DNA from: Phyllobacterium sp. 21LDTY02-6
Lineage (GTDB): Bacteria; Pseudomonadota; Alphaproteobacteria; Rhizobiales; Rhizobiaceae
Reading direction: 5' to 3'
DNA length: 64,000 nt
NCBI RefSeq assembly: GCF_023554255.2
Contig: NZ_JAMJWD020000004.1
Location: forward strand, 248,001 to 312,000
Shown here: positions 51,715 to 60,251 of the stretch, piece by piece
How the letters are laid out: the number at the start of each line of letters is the position of its first letter
Position numbering within the stretch: the first letter of the stretch is position 1
Program-made: the position numbers and the translations under genes
The notes under the pieces: generated by a model
The model's database searches: none
Seen by the model: only the letters and a program-made list of their open reading frames with translations
What the model was told of the DNA's origin: nothing

Positions 51715-51993
51715 ATGTCCCTTTATACAAAATCATGGCTGTTCATGGCTTGGGCAGTTCTTCTGCTCCTGACTTTCGATAGCTGGCTGCCACTCTTCCA
51801 GACCGTCTTTGGAACGAGCGGGACATATCCTGCAATGGTGTTCTGGGCCGGTCACGGCCTCGTCATGTTATTCTTCTTCGTCTGCCCGAACTGCGGGTTT
51901 TCCCTGTTCAGAAGCGAGACTTCGTTCTTGTGGATCACCCACCCATGGCCAAACAAGAAATGTTCTCGCTGCGGACGAGACCATACCAGCTGA
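51715..51993 (+). CDS. Small membrane protein with a cytoplasmic zinc-ribbon-like motif
   Basis: A 92-residue protein starting MSLYTKSWLFMAWAVLLLL, with AAGGT 3 bases upstream of the ATG at 51715. Two hydrophobic segments (about residues 9-22 and 40-60) are followed by CPNC and, 28 residues later, CSRC, a C-x2-C pair as in zinc ribbons. No family is recognised. It lies just after the PNPOx-like gene and before a decayed region. Confidence 0.6.
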   Translation: MSLYTKSWLFMAWAVLLLLTFDSWLPLFQTVFGTSGTYPAMVFWAGHGLVMLFFFVCPNCGFSLFRSETSFLWITHPWPNKKCSRCGRDHTS

Positions 51994-52249
51994 GTTGGAG
52001 CGGTATGCCGCAGCATTCGTCAAGCAAAATTACCTCAAAGTAAAGTTTACGATGCCCTCACCGTGGGGGCTTCAAAGACGACAACGCGATCTTTTTATTC
52101 CTCCAAGCTATAGCTGTATCCATTCTTCTCAGTAGTCAACGAACGAACTGTCTCTTATGCCTTTGAAAGGCAGCACTCCTTTCGAATGCGCTGCAACATC
52201 ATTCGCGCTCTAGATGCGAAGAGACGAAGCAGTACAGGGATTGTTCTGA
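51994..52249. other. AT-richer stretch without a supported gene
   Basis: This 256-base stretch is visibly AT-richer than its surroundings (runs such as CAAAGTAAAGTTTACG). Short frames in it show no family pattern. It separates the zinc-ribbon gene from a truncated alcohol-dehydrogenase gene and is probably decayed or foreign DNA. Confidence 0.4.
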
Positions 52250-52699
52250 ATGGTGCTTCTCAATTATCTGACACGGATCCAATTTGGCTTTGGATCCTTG
52301 GCTCTGCTAAAGGGGAAGTGCGATATTCTCGGCATGCGCCGGCCCTTGATCGTGGCCGATGTGGGCGTGCACAAGGCGGGCATCCCTGACCTGGTTCTTG
52401 AACAGCTTTCGCCGCAAACGGTCGTCACCGTTTTTGACGCCACGCCGCCCAGTCGAAACGACGTTCTTTTGCCCGCTGCATTCAACAATGATGCCGCCTC
52501 GGCTGCGCAGGAGCAGAAGATCGAGCGCCTTGCTCATGTGGCGGGCATAGCCAGAACGCCCGAAATCGACACGACCATCCAACACCGGTCCGCGCCAAGC
52601 TTCGCAGGACGATCTGGGTCACCGTTGTACCGGCCGGCCGGTGCAACGGAAGCACATCTTCGCACATACAACAAAAAAAATAATAGGAGGAATACTTGA
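52250..52699 (+). pseudogene. Truncated iron-containing alcohol dehydrogenase (N-terminal fragment)
   Basis: The first about 70 residues (NYLTRIQFGFGSLALL, GMRRPLIVADVGV, KAGIPDLVLEQL, VTVFDATPP) match the N-terminal domain of iron-dependent alcohol dehydrogenases. At the point where NPTE is expected the frame reads SRNDVLLP and loses all similarity. Normal members have about 380 residues; only 149 codons are open here. A deletion or recombination at about 52450 has therefore removed the rest. The following 200 bases contain a minus-strand stretch faintly like an aldehyde-dehydrogenase end. Confidence 0.7.
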
Positions 52700-54033
52700 T
52701 GATACCTGGAAATTCCGCAGCACAGCCGATTGTCTCAGAGGCCGCGGCGGCCGTGCTTCGCAAGGCCACGTGGCGCATTGTGCCGCTCTTCGTCGCCTGT
52801 TTCGTAATGTCCTATCTCGATCGCGTGAATGTCAGTTTCGCCAAGCTGCAAATGCAGAGCGAATTGGGGCTCTCCGAAGCCGCGTATGGCTTGGGCGCCA
52901 GCATCTTTTTTGTCGGTTATCTTTTGTTCGAGGTCCCGAGCAACATCATCCTCGCCAGAGTGGGATCACGGCGCTGGATCGCTCGCATCATGATCAGCTG
53001 GGGCATCGCTTCGGCTGCCATGATGTTTGTACGCTCCGAAACGGTGTTCTACCTATTGCGCTTTCTGCTGGGCGTTCTGGAAGCGGGCTTCGTCCCAGGC
53101 GTGGTATTTTGCTTCATGCACTGGTTCCCGGCCAGCCTGCGCGGCCGTATCAATTCCTGGTTCTTCATGTCCATCGCGCTCTGCGGCCTCATCGGCGGTC
53201 CAATCTCCGGCGCCATCATGAAATACATGAATGAGATTGGCGGCTTGGCGGGCTGGCAGTGGCTGTTCCTGCTTGAGGGCATTCCCTCGGTCCTTCTCGG
53301 CCTGCTGGTCCTGATCCTGCTCGACGACCGCGTCGACGACGCCAAGTGGCTAACCGCGCACGAAAAGGAGCTGCTGAAGGCCCGCCTTGCCCAGGATCCG
53401 AAGGTCAGCGATAACCATTCCTTCAGCGCCGCGCTCAAGGAGCCGTCCACCTACGTCTTTTCGCTGATCTATCTCGGTCTTGCCATGGGCATTTACGGCA
53501 TCATATTCTGGATGCCGCAGCTTGTGAAAACTGCGGGCACCACCGACACCTTCGTCATCGGGCTCATCACCATGATTCCCTATGTGGTGGCGTTGGCTTT
53601 GATTCCGTTGATCGCCCGCAGTTCTGATCGTATGGGCGAGCGCCGCTGGCATCTCGTGGGCTGTGCGGTAGCGGGAATGGTGGGCTATGTGATGTGCGGA
53701 GCGTTCGGCAACAGTCTGTTCGCGTTGCTGATCGGCCTCTCCGTGGCGGCCACCGGCATCATTGGCTCTTTCGGCCTGTTCTGGATGCTGCCGGCGCGGG
53801 TGCTCAGCGGCATGGCCGCAGCGGCAGGCATAGCGCTCATCAATTCCATCGGCCAGATTGGCGGCATCATCGGCCCCTACGCCGTCGGTCTGGTGAAAGA
53901 CGCCACGGGCAGTGCGGATATGGCCCTTTACGGCATCGCGGCGGTATGTGGCATCTCCGGCGTGTTGATCGCCTGGTGCTTGCCGCGCAACCTCTATCAG
54001 CGCGACCATCGGGTGACGGCATTGTCAGGTTGA
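52699..54033 (+). CDS. MFS transporter, anion:cation symporter (ACS) family
   Basis: A 444-residue membrane protein with 12 hydrophobic segments, from ATG 52699; AGGAGG is 8 bases upstream, and TTG 52696 is also possible. The ACS signature is clear: SYLDRVNVSFAKLQMQSELGLSEAAYGLGASIFFVGY, then EVPSNIILARVGSRRWIARIMISWG, and LGVLEAGFVPGVVFCFMHWFP. Members import organic anions such as phthalate, tartrate, 4-hydroxyphenylacetate or glucarate with protons. The neighbours are decayed, so the substrate is unknown. Confidence 0.92.
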   Translation: MIPGNSAAQPIVSEAAAAVLRKATWRIVPLFVACFVMSYLDRVNVSFAKLQMQSELGLSEAAYGLGASIFFVGYLLFEVPSNIILARVGSRRWIARIMISWGIASAAMMFVRSETVFYLLRFLLGVLEAGFVPGVVFCFMHWFPASLRGRINSWFFMSIALCGLIGGPISGAIMKYMNEIGGLAGWQWLFLLEGIPSVLLGLLVLILLDDRVDDAKWLTAHEKELLKARLAQDPKVSDNHSFSAALKEPSTYVFSLIYLGLAMGIYGIIFWMPQLVKTAGTTDTFVIGLITMIPYVVALALIPLIARSSDRMGERRWHLVGCAVAGMVGYVMCGAFGNSLFALLIGLSVAATGIIGSFGLFWMLPARVLSGMAAAAGIALINSIGQIGGIIGPYAVGLVKDATGSADMALYGIAAVCGISGVLIAWCLPRNLYQRDHRVTALSG

Positions 54034-54045
54034 TTTCCGTCAACC

Positions 54046-54199
54046 GTTGTGCGCCAGCTTGAGGGCCATCGAAGACGCAGGGCGCGGTCAGCCGGTCGCA
54101 GCGCAAGGCGCCGAGGAAGGTGAGCGTGCACCAGCGGCCGTGCGGGCAAAGCCGCGCAGCCGCTTGCCCCTCGGCCAGCGAAGCTCCACCTCCGAACAA
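54046..54199 (-). pseudogene. IS630-type transposase remnant
   Basis: The minus-strand translation of 54199-54046 contains LAEGQAAARLCPHGRW followed by TLTFLGALRCDRLTAPCVFDGP. This is the stretch of IS630-family DDE transposases that precedes the second catalytic residue. It stops at DGP, where N-G-E-x-F normally follows, and no other part of the transposase or terminal repeats is visible. It is a decayed insertion-sequence fragment just behind the MFS gene. Confidence 0.7.
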
Positions 54200-54211
54200 G
54201 CTATTGCTTGA

Positions 54212-54940
54212 TTATTCTGTTCTCGCGCGTTGACTGCGCGTCTTCAAAACACCAGGAACTGCGAGGACGTACAAAATTCCAGCAGCGATGAACAGCAGAG
54301 TGGCTCCGAATTCGCGATAGATCGCAACGCCGACAAGACCGCCCAACAAGAACGATGCGACAATATTCAAATGCAGCAGCAGCTTGCTGGCAGTTTCCCC
54401 CGAGTCGATCTTCCGTTCGTGTCCTAATGCGATATCGCATAGCATACCGATCCCAATGCCAATGTCGGTTGCCATGCCAGAGACATGGGTAGTCCGTATC
54501 CGGGCATTTGAGATTCGAGTGACAATCGCATTCTGGAGGCCCATGAGGAAACTCAATCCAAAGACCAGAATGGACGTCCGAGCGCTGGCGTTGGCAAAAA
54601 TATCGACGAACCCAAGGCCAACCAGCAAAGACGCTTCGAGCAAAATGCTATAGGCGTATATGCCCGCTATCTTCCGTCTCCGTCCGGCATTGACCAGAAG
54701 GGTAGAGAGAGCCGCCCCACAAACAAACGAGACGACAATAAGACCTGCGAAAAGCCCCAGTGAAAAGTCTCCTGTGGCCAGATGGTCGGATACCAAGGAC
54801 ACATTACCTGTCATGTTGGCTGAAAAGAAGCCTACCGCATGGAACGCGGCTGCATTCAATGCGCCTGCAACCGCAGCGAGCGTATTTCCAAGTTGAAAAT
54901 CAACGCTGATGCGACGAGCTTCTCCAACATTCACAAGCAT
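54212..54940 (-). CDS. DUF1275 (YoaK) family membrane protein
   Basis: A 242-residue membrane protein starting at ATG 54940 (MLVNVGEARRISVDFQLG); an upstream ATG at 55024 is possible but less typical. About six hydrophobic segments are visible. Family marks are AAVAGALNAAAFHAVGFFSANMTGN and FLMGLQNAIVTRISNARIRTTHVSGMATDIGI, both typical of DUF1275. Its function is unknown and transport or stress roles are only proposed. The gene faces the IS630 remnant. Confidence 0.88.
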   Translation of the reverse strand: MLVNVGEARRISVDFQLGNTLAAVAGALNAAAFHAVGFFSANMTGNVSLVSDHLATGDFSLGLFAGLIVVSFVCGAALSTLLVNAGRRRKIAGIYAYSILLEASLLVGLGFVDIFANASARTSILVFGLSFLMGLQNAIVTRISNARIRTTHVSGMATDIGIGIGMLCDIALGHERKIDSGETASKLLLHLNIVASFLLGGLVGVAIYREFGATLLFIAAGILYVLAVPGVLKTRSQRARTE

Positions 54941-55024
54941 TTCGAAGGATCCGGTTTCATGTTTTCCGATGATAAAGCATGACGACTGGATTGGCGTCAA
55001 AGGAGTTCTGACTGTAAGCTCCAT

Positions 55025-55443
55025 GCGCGCGTCCCCGGCAAAGTCGGGGTGACAAAATGAACGGGCGGTTAGATCCTTTGCGTCGACTCGCGCATAATCT
55101 AAGCTGGCATGCTTGTGCTCGCCTGGAATTTCTCGGCAATGACGCTTTCCCGCGTAGCCGCGCAGCCGGGCATGGGAAAGTCCCGCTCTTCGGCGCCAGG
55201 TTCCACTGCGGGAATAATGCGCGTGATTGCAACGGGTTAGTTCAAAAAAATACCGTCGCGAGCCTCATTTCTCATGACGGTACTTTCGAAATCGGCAATA
55301 TGAGCAAGGGCCGTCAACCGTGACGGTACTTGTGAGCTGTGCCCACCGATAGGTATCGATAGGCACCGTCAAGAAAATTATTTTGTTTCAGTGCGTTATG
55401 TCGTACCGCAGCGTAAATTCGGCGGTGTCCGGATGGGCCTGAA
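55025..55443. other. Non-coding junction between accessory region and guaA
   Basis: No gene is supported in these 419 bases. They hold a CCCCG/CGGGG hairpin (55033-55049) followed on the plus strand by GTGAC, and a group of TGACGGTA-type repeats (55251-55371). The stretch next to guaA is AT-rich (AAGAAAATTATTTTG at about 55371). guaA ends at 55444 with its 3' end facing this junction. Confidence 0.45.
55251..55371. repeat. Cluster of GACGGTA / TACCGTC short repeats with a hairpin
   Basis: TACCGTC (55251-55257), TGACGGTACTT (55275-55285 and again 55321-55331) and ACCGTCAAG (about 55365-55373) occur within 120 bases. CCGTCA/TGACGG around ACCG forms a hairpin at 55311-55326. This could be an insertion-sequence or recombination end, or binding sites; nothing recognised. 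Confidence 0.45.
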
Positions 55444-57000
55444 TCATTCCCACTCGATCGTGCCGGGGGGCTTGGAGGTAACGTCGTAGACGACGCGGTT
55501 GATGCCCTTCACCTCGTTGATGATGCGCGTTGCCGCCTGGCCGAGAAAGCTCATATCATAGTGATAGAAATCGGCGGTCATGCCGTCGACCGAGGTCACG
55601 GCCCGTAGCGCGCAGACGAATTCATAGGTCCGGCCATCGCCCATCACGCCGACCGTCTGCACGGGCAGGAGCACGGCAAAGGCCTGCCAGATCACGTCAT
55701 AAAGCCCGGCCTTGCGGATCTCGTCGAGATAGACCGCATCGGCCTCGCGCAGGATTTCCAGCTTCTCGCGCGTCACGCCGCCGGGGCAGCGGATGGCGAG
55801 GCCAGGACCCGGGAAAGGATGGCGGCCGATGAAATGATCTGGCAGCCCGAGTTCCTTGCCAAGGACGCGCACTTCATCCTTGAAGAGCTCGCGCAGCGGC
55901 TCGACGAGTTGCATGTTCATGCGCTCCGGCAGGCCGCCGACATTGTGATGCGACTTGATCGTCACCGAGGGTCCGCCGGTGAAGGAAACGCTCTCGATGA
56001 CGTCCGGATAGAGCGTGCCCTGGGCGAGGAAATCGGCACCGCCGAGCTTCTTTGCTTCCTCTTCGAACACTTCGATGAACAGCCGGCCGATCGTCTTGCG
56101 CTTCTTCTCCGGGTCCGCCTCGCCTTCCAGCGCATCGATGAAACGATCCTGCGCATTCACCAGCACCAGCGGCAGATTGTAATGTTCGCGGAACATCTCC
56201 ACGACGTCGGCGGCTTCATTCTTGCGCATGAGGCCATGGTCGACGAGGATACAGGTCAGCTGGTCGCCAACGGCCTCATGGATGAGCAGCGCCGCAACGG
56301 AGGAATCAACGCCGCCGGAGAGCGCGCAGATGACCTTCTTGTCGCCCACCTGCTTGCGGATGAGATCGACAGCCTTCTCGCGATAGGCCGACATCGACCA
56401 ATCGCCCTCGATGCCGGCGATGCGATGCACGAAATTCTGCAGCAGCTTGGAACCGTCCGGCGTATGCACCACCTCCGGGTGGAACTGCACGGCGTAATAG
56501 CGCCGCTCCTCATTGGCGATGGCGGCAAAGGGCGCGCCGGTCGACGTACCGACGACCTTGAAGCCTTCGGGTATCGACACGACGCGGTCGCCATGGCTCA
56601 TCCACACCTGATGGCGGGTGCCCTTGGCCCATACGCCCTCGAACAGCGCGCATTCGGCCTGGATGTCGAGAAATGCACGGCCGAACTCGCGGTGATGGCC
56701 GCCCTCGACCTTGCCGCCGAGCTGGGCGCACATGGTCTGTTCGCCATAGCAGATGCCGAGCACCGGAATATCGGCCTCGAATATCGCCTGCGGTGCACGC
56801 GGGGAGCCGATGTCGATAGTCGAATGCGGGCTACCGGAAAGGATGACGGCCTTGGGCTTCAACTGCCGGAATGCTGCTTCGGCGGACTGAAACGGAACGA
56901 TTTCGGAGTAAACGCCAGCCTCGCGGACGCGCCGCGCGATCAGCTGCGTTACCTGGCTGCCAAAATCGATGATAAGAACGGTGTCGGGAGGAGTGCTCAT
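55444..57000 (-). CDS. guaA: GMP synthase (glutamine-hydrolysing)
   Basis: A 518-residue enzyme of standard length. The N-terminal class I amidotransferase domain has the nucleophile Cys84 in GICYGEQ and the His/Glu pair in FHPEVVHT. The ATP-pyrophosphatase domain follows with the P-loop [13 protein letters not shown]. The C-terminal dimerisation domain ends GTIEWE. It converts XMP to GMP in the cytoplasm. The 3' end of guaA is a known integration site for genomic islands, and here it borders the accessory region on the left. Confidence 0.98.
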   Translation of the reverse strand: MSTPPDTVLIIDFGSQVTQLIARRVREAGVYSEIVPFQSAEAAFRQLKPKAVILSGSPHSTIDIGSPRAPQAIFEADIPVLGICYGEQTMCAQLGGKVEGGHHREFGRAFLDIQAECALFEGVWAKGTRHQVWMSHGDRVVSIPEGFKVVGTSTGAPFAAIANEERRYYAVQFHPEVVHTPDGSKLLQNFVHRIAGIEGDWSMSAYREKAVDLIRKQVGDKKVICALSGGVDSSVAALLIHEAVGDQLTCILVDHGLMRKNEAADVVEMFREHYNLPLVLVNAQDRFIDALEGEADPEKKRKTIGRLFIEVFEEEAKKLGGADFLAQGTLYPDVIESVSFTGGPSVTIKSHHNVGGLPERMNMQLVEPLRELFKDEVRVLGKELGLPDHFIGRHPFPGPGLAIRCPGGVTREKLEILREADAVYLDEIRKAGLYDVIWQAFAVLLPVQTVGVMGDGRTYEFVCALRAVTSVDGMTADFYHYDMSFLGQAATRIINEVKGINRVVYDVTSKPPGTIEWE

Positions 57001-57103
57001 GGCGGGCCTTTAAAGCAAATCGAAGACAGGTGCAATGGATAGTCGAGCCCTGCGACCAAGTCATCCAGTTCCTGATAAAACGCGACAGGCCGGCCCGGAA
57101 AAT

Positions 57104-57433
57104 TCAGCGGATGGAACGCTCGAGAGCGGCAACCACCCATTTGTTCAAACTTACGCCGGCACGCCGCGCGGCAGTCGAAACTGCCTTGTGCAGGACCGGC
57201 TCGGTGCGGATCACGAACTGCCCGGAGAACGGCTTCTCGGGCTCTTCGCCCCGCTCTTCACAAAATCGTAGATAGTCTTCGATCGAATCGGCAAAGGCCT
57301 GCTTCAGGCCCGACGCCGATTCTCCCTGAAACGTAATCACATCGCGAAGATTGATGACTTCGCCGTGAAAAAGCCCGGCATCCTCGTCGAACTCAATGAT
57401 GGCTTCATAGCCCTTGTAATGCATCGTCGTCAT
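57104..57433 (-). CDS. hicB: HicB-family antitoxin
   Basis: A 109-residue protein. The N-terminal HicB fold has MHYKGYEAIIEFDEDAGLFHGEVINLRD, followed by a segment ending EDYLRFCEERGEEPEKPFSG. The C-terminal ribbon-helix-helix has AARRAGVSLNKWVVAALERSI. HicB neutralises the HicA RNase by binding it and represses the operon. Here hicA, immediately upstream on the same strand, is broken, so hicB is an orphan. Its ATG overlaps the hicA terminal stop codon (ATGA). Confidence 0.92.
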   Translation of the reverse strand: MTTMHYKGYEAIIEFDEDAGLFHGEVINLRDVITFQGESASGLKQAFADSIEDYLRFCEERGEEPEKPFSGQFVIRTEPVLHKAVSTAARRAGVSLNKWVVAALERSIR

Positions 57434-57665
57434 GGCCGTATCTCTGCTTCCTGTAAGAACCGCCGCACCGATTTAACCGCGCCCTTGTCCGTTTCCTTCT
57501 GCGGATGAGGACGATGGAACACCGCCCTAACATTCTTCAACGCCACGCGATCTCGGCGCCACAGGCGATGAACAGGGCTTCGATGTCCCGCCAGGCGATT
57601 GTCGCACGAACCGGATCAGCGAAAATCCCTGCAAGCGTCTCGGCGTGTCTTTTGCTCAAATTCAT
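57430..57665 (-). pseudogene. hicA: hicA toxin gene, frameshifted
   Basis: From ATG 57665 the frame reads MNLSKRHAETLAGIFADP, then ATIAWRDIEALFIACGAEIAWR and stops at 57539-57537. The C-terminal half continues in another frame: RVALKNVRAVFHRPHPQK, then ETDKGAVKSVRRFLQEAEIRP, ending in the TGA that overlaps hicB. Together they make a HicA-like protein with the glycine/serine-containing middle lost. The total length of 236 bases is not a multiple of three. A small deletion near 57540 is the simplest cause. Confidence 0.75.
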
Positions 57666-57669
57666 ATAA

Positions 57670-57689
57670 TAGTATCATCTTCTAGTATC
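57670..57689. promoter_or_regulatory. Direct repeat TAGTATC in the hicAB promoter
   Basis: TAGTATC occurs at 57670-57676 and 57683-57689, 13 bases apart, directly upstream of the hicA start in an AT-rich region. Such repeats are typical HicB autoregulatory sites. The binding protein is inferred. Confidence 0.4.
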
Positions 57690-57707
57690 AATATACAAGA
57701 TTGCGAA

Positions 57708-58361
57708 TTAAATAGAGGTAGTCCCGTCCTCGATTGCGCTTGCCATCGTCTCCACGGCCTGTGCGAGTTTTTCGTCGATGACGTGCAGATATTCCGTCCA
57801 GTCGTTGAGGTGCTGGAGTTCCCTCGCACCATCCGAGATGCCGCGCAGGCCGATCAGCGGAATCCCGAAGCGCTGGCAGGCCCGCAGGATCGAGAACGTC
57901 TCCATTTCCACCATGTCGGCATCGACAAGGTCATAGGCCGGGCCGGACACGATATTGGCGCCGGACGAGAGCGAGGCCTCCTTGATGCCGGGAATGCGAT
58001 GCGGCAGCGGCACCTTGACCGGAAGGTCGAGGAAGGGCGTCGCACCCTTGACGAAACCGAGTGGCGAGGCATCCATGTCCCGGTAGGACACGCTCGTCGC
58101 CTGGTAGATTTCCGTCTGCTCGAGGCTGCGCGAACCCGCCGAACCGAGGGAGACGACCAGATGCGGCAGCGACGCATTGGCGGCGAGGCTGGCGAGGGTC
58201 GCGGCGATGCTGACGGCCGATTCCACCGGTCCGACGCCGGTGATCAGCGGCTTGAACAGCCGCTGCAGATGGGGACCGTATTCCGCATCGACCGCCATGA
58301 CGAACAGCACCCGCCTGCCCGCGATCATCACTATGTCTTCAAGCATGTCAGGCACTGCCAT
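57708..58361 (-). CDS. 5'-methylthioadenosine/S-adenosylhomocysteine nucleosidase-like phosphorylase-superfamily protein
   Basis: A 217-residue nucleoside-phosphorylase-fold protein. TGVGPVESAVSIAATLA, the ribose-binding DMVEMETFSILRAC (Glu-Met-Glu) and the catalytic GLRGISDGA (Asp) are those of MTA/SAH nucleosidases. It depurinates methylthioadenosine and S-adenosylhomocysteine in the cytoplasm. Starts at 58346 or 58328 are possible. It overlaps the 3' end of tspO and is probably cotranscribed with it. Confidence 0.82.
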   Translation of the reverse strand: MAVPDMLEDIVMIAGRRVLFVMAVDAEYGPHLQRLFKPLITGVGPVESAVSIAATLASLAANASLPHLVVSLGSAGSRSLEQTEIYQATSVSYRDMDASPLGFVKGATPFLDLPVKVPLPHRIPGIKEASLSSGANIVSGPAYDLVDADMVEMETFSILRACQRFGIPLIGLRGISDGARELQHLNDWTEYLHVIDEKLAQAVETMASAIEDGTTSI

Positions 58362-58806
58362 TGAGGTAAAGGAGGGAGGCGTTGAGCAGCGTCGCGAAGG
58401 CGACCCAGAGCAGATAGGGCAGGAAAAGCGCGGCTGCGGTACGTTCGGCGTTCCAGCTGGCCTTGATGAAGGCCACTATGGCGACGAGGAGCAGGATTAT
58501 GACGGCAAGCGCCGTCGCCATGCCCTGGAAACCGAAAAAGGCCGGCGACCAGAGGAAGTTCAGCACCAGCTGCGCCCACCAGAGCTGCTGCGGCCGCGCC
58601 AAGCCGCGATCCCAGACCCGCCAGCCGGCAATGGCGATGAGAACGTAAAGCACGGTCCAGACGGGCGCGAATAGCCAGTTTGGCGGGTTGAACGGCGGCT
58701 TGGCCAGGCCCGCATACCATTCGCCGGGAAGCGTGATGTAACCAATCGCCAGGCCGCCGCCGACGACGAGAACGAGAAACAGCAGGAACGCCACGGAACG
58801 GGACAT
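58348..58806 (-). CDS. tspO: TspO/MBR-family membrane protein
   Basis: A 152-residue protein with five hydrophobic helices. The family marks are WYAGLAKPPFNPPNWLFAPVWTVLY, VLNFLWSPAFFGF and the C-terminal LLWVAFATLLNASLLYLN. TspO binds porphyrins and affects tetrapyrrole metabolism and stress responses in the membrane. It lies 36 bases below the rsmB gene. Confidence 0.93.
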   Translation of the reverse strand: MSRSVAFLLFLVLVVGGGLAIGYITLPGEWYAGLAKPPFNPPNWLFAPVWTVLYVLIAIAGWRVWDRGLARPQQLWWAQLVLNFLWSPAFFGFQGMATALAVIILLLVAIVAFIKASWNAERTAAALFLPYLLWVAFATLLNASLLYLNGSA

Positions 58807-58842
58807 GTTGAGACCTCGTCTGCACTGGCGGCTGTTGTAACC

Positions 58843-60132
58843 TTATTTGCCGCGCCTGAGAACCGAAATGAAAAAGCCGTCGGTAGACGTGGCCAGCGGC
58901 GACAGGATTGCGGCGCCGTCGCGGAACAGTGGCCGCAGCGAGGGGTCGGCTTCCACCACCTCGTCCCATCGCGGCTGCGTATCCACCGGCGTGAAATCGG
59001 CATTGTTCTCAAGGAAAACGCTCACCTGCCGTGCATTCTCGGCTGCGAACAGCGAGCAGGTGATGTAGACGAGGCGGCCGGAAGGCTTCACATAGGCCTT
59101 TGCTGCCTCAAGTACATCGCGCTGTTCGACCATGCGGCGCTCCAGTTGCTGCTCGCTGAGGCGCCATTTCGCATCGGGCCGCCGCCGCCATGTGCCGGAC
59201 CCGGTACAGGGCGCGTCGACGAGAACGAGGTCCATCTGCCTTTCGAACTGGGCAAGATCGCCGATGCTCGCATGCGGCTGCGTGTTGCGCACGCCGGCGC
59301 GTTTCAGGCGGTCGAAGATCGGCGCGAGGCGTGCGCGCTCCGCGTCGAAGGCATGGATCTGGCCCTTGTTGCCCATATCCGCGGCCATGGCCAGCGTCTT
59401 GCCGCCGGCACCGGCGCAATAGTCGAGCACCTGCTGGCCGGGCTGCACATTCGCCAGCTTCGCGGCCAGCTGCGAGCCGAGATCCTGTACTTCGAAAAGG
59501 CCGCGCTGGAAGGCAGGCTCGGCCTGCACATTCGGATGGCGGCCCATGGCGCGCAGCGGCGCTATGCGCATGGCCGAGCCAAGCAGCGGCGCGGCGACGG
59601 CGCCGGCCCGGGCGAGTTCCTTCAGCACCTTGTCGCGGTTGGCCTTCAATGTGTTGACGCGCAGATCGACGGGCGGCCTGTCGCCGAGGGCGGCAGCCTC
59701 GGCAATCCAGTCGTCGCCGAAAACAGCCTCGAAATGCGGCACGCACCATTCCGGCACGTCGGCGCGGACGAAATCCGGCGCCTGCGACAGCTGCCGCGTC
59801 TGCCAGTTTTCCAGCTGAACGGCCTCGATGGGCGCCGGCGCGAACTTGTCGCCCGCCAGCGTATCCTCGATGGCTTCATTGCTCAGTTCCGCATCGGAAA
59901 GCAGGACGCCATAGGCGATGTGGCGCGCCGAATCGCTATCCATGCGCCAGGCGAGCGATTGCCTGCGGCGCAGCGCATCATAAACGATATTGCCGATCAC
60001 CGCCCGATCGCCGGCGCCGGCGAAACGATGCGAGAGACCCCAATCCTTCAACGCGTCGGAAGCCGGCCGCTTGCGGGTCTCGATATCTTCCAGCACTTCG
60101 ATCGCGGCCTGCAGGCGTCCACCAAGTCGCAT
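58843..60132 (-). CDS. rsmB: rRNA cytosine-C5 methyltransferase (RsmB/Sun-like)
   Basis: A 429-residue protein with an N-terminal NusB-like helical region (about 1-130) and a C-terminal SAM-dependent RNA methyltransferase domain. Motif I is DYCAGAGGKTLAMA. Motif IV has the Pro-Cys of VDAPCTGSGTWRRRPD and motif VI has the second Cys in LVYITCSLFAAEN. It methylates 16S rRNA C967 in its E. coli counterpart; specificity here is inferred. It lies among core genes. Confidence 0.93.
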   Translation of the reverse strand: MRLGGRLQAAIEVLEDIETRKRPASDALKDWGLSHRFAGAGDRAVIGNIVYDALRRRQSLAWRMDSDSARHIAYGVLLSDAELSNEAIEDTLAGDKFAPAPIEAVQLENWQTRQLSQAPDFVRADVPEWCVPHFEAVFGDDWIAEAAALGDRPPVDLRVNTLKANRDKVLKELARAGAVAAPLLGSAMRIAPLRAMGRHPNVQAEPAFQRGLFEVQDLGSQLAAKLANVQPGQQVLDYCAGAGGKTLAMAADMGNKGQIHAFDAERARLAPIFDRLKRAGVRNTQPHASIGDLAQFERQMDLVLVDAPCTGSGTWRRRPDAKWRLSEQQLERRMVEQRDVLEAAKAYVKPSGRLVYITCSLFAAENARQVSVFLENNADFTPVDTQPRWDEVVEADPSLRPLFRDGAAILSPLATSTDGFFISVLRRGK

Positions 60133-60182
60133 ATACGTTCCTTTTGCTAATCCTTGCCCGTCGCATACATGGCAATGAGCAT

Positions 60183-60215
60183 AAAAGAAAGCCGGGGCAC
60201 GAGACCCCGGCTTTC
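60183..60215 (-). terminator. Rho-independent terminator of katA
   Basis: An 11-base perfect stem (GAAAGCCGGGG/CCCCGGCTTTC) with a CACGAGA loop at 60187-60215 is followed on the minus strand by TTTTAT. It lies 36 bases downstream of the catalase stop codon (60252). Confidence 0.85.
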
Positions 60216-60251
60216 GCGTTCAATCTGTCGCAGTGGAAACGGCGCGCGTTC

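Noticed and set aside
52460-52640. Aldehyde dehydrogenase C-terminus on the minus strand
   Set aside because: A stretch reading SGYARHMSKALDLL resembles an aldehyde-dehydrogenase end, but the preceding sequence needs frame changes and the similarity is too short to call.
54941-55024. N-terminal extension of the DUF1275 protein (MELTVRTPLTPIQSS...)
   Set aside because: The extension looks like translated intergenic DNA next to a hairpin; the family normally begins near the MLV position at 54940.
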